Source: Membranipora membranacea (lineage: Eukaryota > Bryozoa > Gymnolaemata > Cheilostomatida > Membraniporidae). From it: a DNA stretch of 60,000 bases. The stretch is from assembly GCA_914767715.1 (NCBI GenBank), contig OU612067.1:9302001-9362000 (forward strand). The letters are read 5' to 3'. The translations under genes were made by a program, and so were the position numbers. Shown here one piece after another: positions 21,921-31,853 of the stretch (within the stretch, counting starts at the first letter, position 1; each line of letters begins with the position of its first letter). The notes below the pieces were generated by a model, which ran no database searches, was not told the origin of the DNA, and worked only from the letters and a program-made list of their open reading frames with translations.

Positions 21921-23288
21921 ACGGGGGGCCGTCGGCTGGGGGGCCAAAAGTCTGGGGGGCTCAGACTAGATAATGTTTTATGTGAGTGTATCTACAGCAG
22001 TGTTTCTATATGAACTGCAGTTAATTGTCTCAATATAAGATGTTGTTCAGAGGTAGAGCCAGGCGACCATGGCCCTACCACTCTTTCAAGAGGTCAGCTT
22101 TGAAAAACACTGATGGCGTAGTGATATTGCACAACTTAGGAGTCGAGCCATCGGGCCAGAGGGAACATGAATAAGCCCCATGTATGGAATGTAGATAAAA
22201 ACATTGAAAATAGTCTTAGTAATACATTACTCTAAAACCAGGAAGTCTGCATGAAAAAGTCATCTCTGTGACTGGCTGGTTTGAGGCTCTGCATATATGA
22301 CTAGGCAGGCCGTAATGTAATGGGCGTTAGTGTCATATATGGTAACACAACAAATCTAATCCTAACTAATTTTTTACATTCAGTCCTAGTAGTGCTCACC
22401 ATCATTTTTGAAGCGGAGAGAGAGTCATGCCCTCTTGAGTACAGGTATTGAAACCCATGATACTACTCGCACCGTACTTTTTCCTTATGCCCGTCGGAGA
22501 CCAGGCGGATGTTGCTCTAACAGAACAACATTCTGATTGGACTTCAGATATAGAGGAATACTTCATTACTCATAGCCTTTCATTTTATAGCGGAGTTGAT
22601 ACTTGATTCTTGTATCCACAATATGTCAGCCTTGCAAAATACTTGACTTTAACGCATTATTCCAAGGATTTCTCTGCCTTTACTGTGCTGCTGTTTCGCA
22701 TATCTAACATTTCTGTATCGCACATTTCAGAAAATTCCTTTTTCTTTCCCCAATATAAGATTGTTAAGTTGTAAATATTAACTTTGTGATGTAGAATAGT
22801 TCATTCTAATTTCATTTCTAAGTTCAATCAGATGGAATTCCTCTTGGGTTCTGATAAAAAAGCACAGAATTTGTTTACTGCCGCAGTCCTCATGACAAGG
22901 TACTATGTCTTTATTTTTGTTCAAATAAGAAAAATTGACGCTAATTGGATATATTAATGCTTGATATGTAGAAAATAGGCTGATGTTAAAAAAAACCTTT
23001 TTGCAAACTACAGCAATTTAAAAAAAAAACAGTCAAGACGATAGAGTTTTGTTAGATAATGTCAATTTAACAAGATTTTTTTTCGTTGTTTATGCTATAA
23101 ACTTAGTTTAATCAGATACAATTATTGGTACAATAGTATATAAAGCAAATGAGACAAAAGCAAGAGCTCAGCTAGACAGTCCAAAGACTAGAGTGACAGC
23201 TGTCCCAATATTGCATGTAGTCTTCTTCATATCATCCGCTAAAGCCATATCATCATTAGCTACTCTCCAGGTTATGAAGCAGGTTCAA

Positions 23289-24508
23289 TTATGCACAGGC
23301 AGCAATAGGACAGCAGTCAGGGTACAGTATATCTGGTCCTGTTGGGCGATTAGTCACAAAGCAGAGTGGGTCATTCTCCAGAGCAGTGAAATCTCGACAG
23401 CTGTCAAGAAAAACAATAAATTGAAGTGATAGGTGACAATTCAAATAATAATATAAAACTCTCAGAACGAATCAAGTTTTGCTGAATAAGAACTTTTTTT
23501 CGTTTGAGTATGTATGTGATCTAATCACAAAAACATCAATAAAGGTGTTTCAAGCATGATATAGTAGAATATTCACAAGATAATACTTGGAAGAGATATA
23601 ACTAAAGAATGGACTGCGCAGTGGGATGAGAGAACACAACTCCAAGTAGTGGTTAGGGGGCTTGCTAATTAGCACCATCAACCCAAACTTTTTTCGGGAT
23701 GATGATATGGCGCAATCGGTTAGTGCGCTTGCTCTTCACTGACAGGAGTTGTGGGTTCGTTTCCCACTGGGGAGCTTTCAAGGTTGACTGTTCCAGCTTT
23801 CGGCACCCTTGGGTGTCTACCTCACCTTTTCTATGATTTTTGTAACTCACTTAGTCACTGTAGCTTTAGCCCACTGTGTGTCTCCACATATAACTCTAGT
23901 GCAAGTCTGCCAGATATTTATACGTTTGCCAGGAAAGAAGTTGAAAGAACAATCTGCGAAGAAAAGAAAGGTCTATTCATAAAACAAGATCAATATGTTA
24001 TGACGAAAAAACTGTCTTAACTTATAATGCTAACATTACTGCCACAGATACAAGTAATCTGAGACTTGTTCTGATAAAGCTGTTAAGTAATTGAATTGAC
24101 ATAGGTCAACTGGAAAGGCTCAGGTCTTCATTGTAGGGTACCCGGCGGATAAAGGGTATCAGGAAGGTCCTCAGACCACAACTGCTCCTGTGATACATCA
24201 GTATAGAGTCTGTAGACCCGCTTGAAAAAAATGGCTCTTAGTTTCGGACAGCGATATCACAACAACAAGCTAACATGAGTTTTATAAGTGGAAGAACGGT
24301 AGGACCAACTTGAAAAAAATCCACTCTTAGTTTCCTAAAGGGTATCACGACTACAAATGTGAGTTTTATGAGAGAAAGAACTGTAGGACTGTTTGGTCTC
24401 TTCAATGTATAAAAAGGACTCACCTCCTCTTTTCTCTGTGGTCACAACAGCAGCTGATATAGAGTGGTAGAAGACTACCAGCATGCAACAGTATAGTAGA
24501 ACCTTCAT
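23289..24508 (-). CDS. Secreted single-domain VWC (SVWC, Vago-like) protein B
   Basis: Coding exons 24,508-24,424, 23,953-23,851 and 23,400-23,289 give 99 codons with the same phases as copy A. The signal peptide differs from copy A at one residue (FYHSISAA). The eight mature cysteines are all conserved, and the end reads YPDCCPIAACA. Exon 3 has two extra codons compared with copy A (TALENDPLC against TALDPFC). Exon 2 differs at about four of 33 residues, so both genes look intact and under constraint. The start is the ATG at 24,508; the frame is open upstream, but copy A shows that this ATG is the conserved one. A TTTATT near 22,908 matches the likely poly(A) position of copy A. Confidence 0.85.
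23697..23830 (+). mobile_element. tRNA-derived SINE in SVWC-B intron 2
   Basis: The plus strand shows an A-box-like TGGCGCAATCGGTTAGTGCGC and a perfect T arm with B box (GTGGGTTCGTTTCCCAC), followed by non-tRNA sequence. The element ends only about 20 bases from the exon 2 donor and lies antisense to the gene. Copy A has no such insertion, so it arrived after the duplication. Confidence 0.7.
24150..24235 (+). mobile_element. SINE tail fragment in SVWC-B intron 1
   Basis: GGGTATCAGGAAGGTCC to AGTCTGTAGACCCGC aligns with 20,970-21,065 and with the SINE tail at 53,235-53,320. It is the orthologous pre-duplication insertion in the second unit. Confidence 0.65.
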
Positions 24509-24600
24509 GGTAGGGCTGAAGTTTTTGATCAAATAATTTCTCTCTCCTGTTTCCTATTTGACAAGCGGATAACTACTGGATTTTAGTTTTTGTCTACCAT

Positions 24601-24607
24601 CCTTATA
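24601..24607 (-). promoter_or_regulatory. Candidate TATA box of SVWC gene B
   Basis: TATAAGG on the minus strand lies 99 bases before the ATG at 24,508, the same spacing as in copy A. Confidence 0.45.
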
Positions 24608-24679
24608 TTGTATCTATCACCATGTACTGACATATTGTTCAGATAATAACAATTAAAATCTGATATATAATAATGCCAA

Positions 24680-27200
24680 GTATCATGAGGAAATGGGTGT
24701 TTGTCTCCGCAGATTTATCTTAATAAATAAAGGGCTTCACAACTGTGGAAAGGTGATGATTCGGGACAAACACAGTCTGGGACCACATGAAGCTTGCAAA
24801 ACTCATTATTATAGCAAACAGTTTGTCATAATCATGATTGCTTGCTAATTGATAATGTTTTTATTGTGAACAGCGACCATTTACTATAGGTGTGAATGAG
24901 GAACTTGGCTGGTTGGCATTCTTTGAGGAACCTGACAGGACAGTAAGAGGAAGAGGGTTTCCTGAACATGTCAATCACCTGCTTCCTCAAGTTTTATAAT
25001 AGGCCTACATTATGGTCGTGTGATATTAATAACTTAGCTATGTATGACTCAATGTTCAGTTCTGTTTCATATGTAAGAGATCCAGGGGCGTATTCAGTTT
25101 GTTTTTCAACCCCAGATCAGCGCGAGGCGCAAAAACTTTTTTTTTGGGTCTGGGTTAGGCAAGTAAAAATCTGGGGTAGAAAAGATCTGGGGTCGAGCTC
25201 ATTCATGAAAAAAGAAGTGATTTCTCCGCTTCTTCCCCACCCCAAAGACCCCCACAACCAGTGTAATAAGGAGGCCTGCGCCCTCAAGGTAGTCAAGGGC
25301 CAACTAGTAATGTGTAGTGACATGTACCAAGGAGTAACTCCTTACTATACCCACTCTCAGCAGTATCATGTAACATAATATGTATTGTATGTTATTTGGA
25401 CTGACCACCATTCTCCCTGATTGCACCTTAATATGATAATGTGATGAGCACATCCGCTGTGGAATATATTAGAAATGACCTCTTAGTCTTGGAGAATGGA
25501 AATTTAGAAGAGATTGTTATAGTTGTATTGAATTGAAAAATAGTAAAAGCATGGACACTCATAAAAAAACCACTGATCCTGAAATTTGCTTTAGCAAGAA
25601 TATAAGATCAATTCCTTAGAATGGAGTTGAATGTGCACTCTCCCATCAAAAAACTGTAGAATGTGAATCTGAAGCTATGACCTTTGACTGACCTGGCCGA
25701 AATCTAGATGAACACACAACAAATCAATCTTGTGGGTGGGTGGTCATTATTTAAGGAAGGATGTTCAAAATATAAGATTTTAGGTCTTAATCTATGGAAA
25801 AGGAGACTGGAATAAAACGTCCCTAGTAATGGTCCTTGACAACACGAAGTAAGAGAAGAAAAAAATGGACATCAGTGCAGTTAAACCCACCCCAACGCTG
25901 ATGATGGAGCATTGGGCCTACTCCAACACCAAAAGCTCTTACCCCAACGTCATTACCACTGGGCCCAGTCAAGGTCATAAGTGAGTGGTGAGTTTGAGCT
26001 TACTTTTACAATTATCACACATGATTGCTGGTATAACAACAAGAATACCTGATATGACAATTCTCGCACTAGTCTGATTTTTTCAAAATATCCAGATTTC
26101 AAAATATCAGTTCTGATTTTGGAGTCGTTCTCTTAACATTAAGGAGAGGACAACTCCTAGCTCAATCTCAATTGTTTACGTTTATACATAGACTTAATAA
26201 TAAACCTAGACACATACACATCCAGGGTCATGACTCTTGGGTGTATCATAATGCACAATCATGGTTGCCATGTCTCTAATCTGATTAATTGTTAAACTCG
26301 TCCTGACATTTTTTGCTAAAATTTAATTACCATCTAAACATTCTGCGCATGCTCAGCTCTGGGCATGAGCTGATCTCTGCAAAATTGAGTCTCGGAATTC
26401 CGAAGCCATCTGATTGGCTACCTGCTCTGGTGGCACACTCTCAAATGCGTGCGGAATTGTTAGAAAGAGTTATCTTCTATTGTCACTATTAGCTAAATTT
26501 GACTGGCAATTTATGCAGGGAGTGGTGTACTCTCTCCCCAGACCAAAATTGCAATCAGAACCCAGACTAAACTCATTGTTCTTGCACATGCGCAAATTCA
26601 AGTCACGCATGATACATACTTAGCCTTACGACATTCTTTTTGTGGTAATGATAGCCTAGTTTATCAGTGATCTACATGCCCAGTCAGATCACGAGAGTCA
26701 GTATGCCATCTAAATGCGTAGGTTGGCTTAAAACATTAATTGGTGTGGCTATCAAATGACTATCATCATATCCTATGTCTATTATAAGCTATGACCTATT
26801 TATACTGTTCGGTAAAATGAACAGTGGTTTTTTGCTCTGTATGACCAGTTACAATAATAGCAGTTACAAGTTACGAGCTGCCTGGGGCTTTTGCAATAAA
26901 CATCTAAATAACTGCGAACAAATTGCGTTTGTATGAACATAACAGTAAACTGATGAACTCTGCGAGTGTGTATGTCATGATCAAAACTTTCCTGATCTTA
27001 CAACAGTAGCAAACTGCATTTCGTTTCACCAATATAAGACCTCTTCTAGAGAGAAGTAAATACTGCCAAACGTTGTATATTTATACTTCAATGCTGTTTC
27101 TCAAACTATTTGTAGATCAAGCTCTCAACCTCAATCTCAATACAAAAAAAATGACTTGAGAAACTGATAAGACGGGTCAACAGGATTATAATATATATCT
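24680..27200. other. No gene seen; contains a paralogous promoter fragment
   Basis: About 2.5 kb between the SVWC unit and the membrane-protein gene. A 136-codon frame at 24,968-25,378 has no recognisable domain. Near 26,055-26,170 lies a stretch resembling 29,945-30,085 (upstream region of a decayed paralog). TTTATT near 27,207 may be the poly(A) signal of the gene that ends at 27,484. Confidence 0.45.
26055..26170 (-). pseudogene. Orphan 5' fragment of the coiled-coil membrane gene family
   Basis: This stretch aligns with the region upstream of the decayed first exon at 29,952. Shared blocks are GAGTYGTTYTCTTAACATYAAGGAGA, CAACTCCTAGCT and a TACTGGTC-like segment. At the place of the ATG it reads ATA, and no downstream exon follows. 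It is best read as the remains of a third copy. Confidence 0.4.
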
Positions 27201-27483
27201 GACATTTATTTTTAATAAAACATGGCTGTTTCCTTCCCTCTGATGAAAAAATACATCACATGACTATCCAGTCTAATGCACAAAAACAGTCATTCAGATT
27301 ATGCAGTGCTTAGTTTTGGTCATAACGACTGTTTCTTTTACTGCTAAAGAAAAAACCTACTGGTGTCAATCACCTGTTTGCTGGAGAGAATGGTCCAATA
27401 CCACATCAATCCCAAAATGAGACCGGTCAAGACATCACATTTAATATATATGTTTATATGATATTGAACTATAATAGTTCATA

Positions 27484-29149
27484 TTATATGTTTTCAGGAT
27501 TCACAGCTGTTTTAACTGAGCTACTGTTATTTTCAAAGGGCTCAACATAAGTAAAGTGCGTTTCGTTGAGCCTACGTCTGGGATGGTATGCTAATACATA
27601 ATCCCTCAAACGCCCCAACTGAACAATCTCCTGCTCCAACCCTGAAACTGTGATAAAATAAGACAGATGTAGTAAATGTCATGCTTAGCTTATATAATAA
27701 ATATTTAGTGTCATACAGCAGTCTCATTTCTTTTATTCTCTTTTATTGAAGAAAAACCAAAATTTTTACGGGTCAAACTTTTTGCTTTTGATTCAACACT
27801 GAGCTGACAAAATACCAATACCCAGTTCACTGAAAGCTTAAACCAGGCATCAACACAGGCATCAACACAGAGTAAAAGGTGTATAGCTGACCAAGGTGCA
27901 GTCGCTCATTGTTTAGCATAGGGCTCAATAACTGACTCAATTATACAAAGGCAATGATAATGCAAATTCTATGAGGGAGGGTGGTTGTGATTAAGAGAGT
28001 GTAGCAGGAGATCGTTTCATATGAAAGGTAGAAGTCCACTTGAAATTTGTCATTTTAATTCTGACCCAACAATCCTTTTTCAAAACATGAGAAAAATAGA
28101 GATTATTACCTTATAATGACGAGTAAGTAATTTTTCCACTGATCCCAATGAGCTGATTAGCCATAGTTCTAAGTTGATTATCTACCCTAGCTTGGTGTTC
28201 TGAGTATTCATGATGCTGCAATGATGCATTTGATGTCCGTTCATTGATGCGATCTGTATTGAGCTGCACTGTATGGTTTAGTGACGTCATGTTCTTTCTC
28301 GATTCTACTGAGACTTCATCCAATTTTTTCTTAAGCGTTGTGACTCTTGACATCCCTGAAAAAATCAATAAAGGAGAGCCATGCAAGATGTTCACATTTT
28401 TCCCAACTGCAAGCAAAATATGGGCTGTTAAGTAAACATGGAAAATGAATGTAGTGGAATTCCGGACCATAAGGTGATGGTGCCGTAATTCACAGAAGTA
28501 CACAACTACGTAACTGAATGAAATTACCTACTGGAAATTTTATTGTCCTACGGTACATTCAGCTGAGAAATTTTGACTGACTAACCTGTTACAGATTGCT
28601 CTCTTATAGCAGTAAGCTCCTCTCTCACAGATGAAACTTGTATGACAGCCACTGTAATTGCCACTGCTGCTGAGAGTAGAGCCAGAATTTCAAAAGATAT
28701 TGACAATAAGACAATCCAACTTTTGTTTGCAGATTTAGAATCTAACTCCTGCTTTAGTCTTGAAGCATGCATCTGGGCTGCTGTTGTATCATTATTTGTC
28801 ATTACCTGCCTGTATCATGGTAAACAACTGATTTCAAGCAAATTTCAGGCACTATGAAATAATCGGTAAGGTGATATGACCTTGAGAGGACTCCATATTG
28901 GGCTTTCGTCTACTGCCTTTCATGGTGAGTGGACCGCCTTATATCTTGCCACCCTGTTGAACCCAACTTCATATCACTCTCTAAGGCAGTACTAGTCAAT
29001 TCAGGTTTACTAGAGGTTCCAATTTTGATGTGAAATATACATACTGATACTGATGGCTATTTCTTGTGGTGGCAACCATCGGCTCATATGATCCCTTATG
29101 CTTACCTTTCTTCGCCATATACAGTGTTACTGTAAACTGCTGAATCCAT
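27484..29149 (-). CDS. Type II membrane coiled-coil protein, possible alternative cassette exon
   Basis: The exons are 29,149-29,106, 28,809-28,586, 28,355-28,110 and 27,647-27,484, all with canonical splice sites. The protein starts MDSAVYSNTVYG. It has one transmembrane segment at about residues 46-71 (WIVLLSISFEILALL), preceded by lysines, which predicts N-in/C-out. A heptad-like segment follows (REELTAIREQ), then exon 3 (VTTLKKKLDEV) with three N-glycosylation sequons. Exon 3 ends in SSL, stop TAA, then G before the donor, so including it gives 170 residues. Skipping it joins exon 2 to exon 4 in frame (phase 1 to phase 1) and gives 143 residues with the tail SGLEQEIVQLGRLRDYV. The family is unrecognised; the layout resembles small type II receptors or ligands without a head domain. 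The alternative is that exon 4 belongs only to a rare isoform or that the TAA is a sequence error. Confidence 0.65.
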
Positions 29150-29630
29150 GACGTAAATAAGAAGCTACAGTACAGATTCTTCGAGGATTCACAAGCTGCT
29201 CAATCTGACTCTTATAGTGTACTGACCTGTTGTTTAACAAAACCAGTGATGAACAAGGAAGTTGCAAAGTGATCAGTAAAATCAAGCTCTGTAGTGCCAA
29301 AACCAACTCTTAATTATTATCGCGCTACTATGCCTGACAAGCCAATAGTTTTTATTTCTATAATGACAATAACGTTAAATGAATCAAAAGGCCAAAAGTT
29401 GGAAGAAGTTGATTGATTCGGAAATGCTGCCAACAAGTAGCAAATTCTTCACAACTGATTGAAAATTGAAACAATAGAGAAAAGAACTTCCTAGCCTACT
29501 ATTTGACAAACTGACTTTAATGACCTAAGAATGGTATTTTATGTTAAAAAATACCATAGTGCATCATATTAATATTATATCATAATATTTATCTCATAGA
29601 ATTTCAGGTGTAACTGCTTGACTCTCTTGA

Positions 29631-29952
29631 CTTTGTAGCATGCATCTTGGCTGCTTTTGGTGGAGAAGTTGTAATAATTAGTAAGGTAATATCATATTCT
29701 GTTTTTGAAATTTTGTGCAAATACCATAAAGCAAGGAACAATTGCATGAATGACCATTCTGTGCAACACCCTTTTAATTTGTGTCAAAGAAAGATAGTGC
29801 TTGTACTTACCAAAAAGATAAAATAAGGAGTAACCTAATTTGCTTGTTGTTCTACTCTTATAAAACAAACATACAAGTGCTAATGATGGACGTAGCAATG
29901 ACCTCCTCATATACTGGACATATCTTGTATCATCGTACGCTGTTGAAGCCAT
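29631..29952 (-). pseudogene. Decayed paralog of the coiled-coil membrane gene
   Basis: A first-exon-like sequence starts at 29,952 (MASTAYDDTRYVQYM), comparable with MDSAVYSNTVYG of the intact gene, and ends at a degenerate AG|GTCATT donor. At 29,631-29,690 a piece reads KAAKMHATKSRE, matching AAQMHASRLKQE of exon 2, and is cut short. No transmembrane exon is present. This is a broken upstream tandem copy. Confidence 0.5.
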
Positions 29953-30611
29953 GACTTTTCGTACTGGTCCAGTCTTCCAAATATACTAAAATCCTGACCA
30001 ATGAATAAACAAGTTCTGCTTCTGGAGTTGTTTTCTTAACATCAAGGAGAACACAACTCCTAGCTGAATCTCCATCATAAATGTCTTTATGACCATGTTA
30101 TTCTGTGTAATTTAGGCAATCATTTTATTTTGGCAAATGCTTAACATATTACGTATTTATTAACAATAAAATCATTTTTGTTACAAAAAATGCCCACAAA
30201 ATCTTTCTAGTATAAATTCACCTAAACTGCTTTTTGCTATATTTTCACAGCAATAAATACTGTAAGTAGCAGGTTTGTGATGTAATCAAGAGTCAAAGAG
30301 AGCTCTTTTTCACTATTACAAACAAGGATGGAAATAAGTTATCCAAACTGAGTGATAATCAGGTTGGGTGCTTTTATTTCACCCAAGTGAGTGATGACAC
30401 AAAATATAACCATCGATTATTAAAGCCCTAGTTAAATATTTGACCCTTGACCATCCAGCCAACACAATATATCACATAACTCTACACATTAGGCCTCAAG
30501 GTCTCAAGACCAACAGCTCTAATCAAGTTTGATGACATCTGTTTATAGGCGGAAATATAAGTCTACTGATGTTTTGCCTACTTATTTTATTGCAATTTCT
30601 TTATAACACAG

Positions 30612-30667
<56 letters not shown>

Positions 30668-31853
30668 GTCTTAAAGATGTATACGCCCATCTCGCTCAGG
30701 AGTTCGTTCTGCCGTGTTAAAATCAGGTATTACCATGTGTTTCTTGATTGTAGCCTGTTTGCTTTTTATTTACGAGGCCAGGTTCTATTGTGGACTGTAT
30801 CCTGAAATTGGCTGAATCACAACTTGCCGGGTGCTTAGTAGCCAGTGTGTTGGCCTTCCCCATCGACCAATCAGAGCAATGGCTAGGTGTTTAGGGGAGA
30901 ATATTTATTGAGCAGGATCCCCTATGGTATAAAAAATAGATGACTGGCATAACTTCCAATGTCACAGTAGATAAAAAAATTGTGACAACAACTAATCAGT
31001 CTCATTGGCTAACATTATGATAAAGTGATACTATAGGTGGTAATTGCGATATTGTAATTATATATGATATTATATATATGTTCTATTCATTAATTGTTTT
31101 TACCATATTTTTCATCATCCTTCTGACTAGTCAACTGAGAAAACAAAGTAATTCTACTTTACTTTGGTAAAAGAATAAGAGTTCAAGGGTCGACTATGAA
31201 AACAAAGAGACCAGCCGAGATATAAATAAAGTATGAACACTCAATGTATCTACAAGTCAATATTCTATCATAATAACTGCATTAGAGTTAGCAATTATAA
31301 ACCAATCCTCACTGAAAACATCGGACTTCTCACTAATAAACTTGCTTTTGGCGCTCTCACTAACATACTCTCAAAGACCATAACAAATTGTTTATCATTT
31401 CTGAAAAAACACCTTGACCAGTCGCAAGCGACGGCCGACAGGAACGTGAAGACTGATAAGAGCTGTTGTGGGGCAGTCTTGAGATGTTTAGCTAGATCCA
31501 GTTATACACACAAAGTTATGTTGATAGAATACCTCCACCCACAGTATTTTACCACTGATTCAAAATTCATATCAATGTATAATATATGACAACTAATCTC
31601 ATTTATTATCATGCCTCTAGCTAGAGTATAGATATTATTTGAGAAAACCTGTGAGAAAAACTAGTTAATAGACTAAAATCGAATTTACCATTGATTTGAT
31701 CATAGGCAACTTAGGATCTATGTCTATTATTAGACGGTAACCATAGAAACAATGGCCGCTCCCTGTGTGTATTTCCTGTTTGAATAAGTGGGATTAAAAA
31801 TAGGCTTTAGCTTAGCTGCATGGGCAATCAATGCATAGCCAGTCTTGTACTCA
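29953..31853. other. Intergenic; (AT)22 microsatellite at 30,616-30,659
   Basis: No supported gene. The upstream repeat shared with 26,055-26,170 occupies 29,960-30,085. A pure AT dinucleotide run lies at 30,616-30,659. A 118-codon frame at 31,233-31,589 has no domain or splice context. The end of this stretch is the probable 5' region of the F-box gene. Confidence 0.5.

Larger units (their letters stand above)
21499..24678. repeat. Segmental tandem duplication, unit 2
   Basis: Unit 2 contains the SINE-like repeat, a private stretch of about 310 bases (21,921-22,230) with three runs of six G, and the homologous body 22,231-24,678 with SVWC gene B. It is shorter than unit 1 (3.2 against 4.4 kb), mainly because of the private stretches. 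It is unique in carrying the SINE at 23,697-23,830. Confidence 0.85.

Noticed and set aside
24968-25378. 136-codon plus-strand frame as a gene
   Set aside because: No recognisable domain, no supporting splice sites, and low-complexity segments.
31233-31589. 118-codon frame upstream of the F-box gene
   Set aside because: It has no domain or paralog in the window, and its length is plausible by chance in AT-rich DNA.
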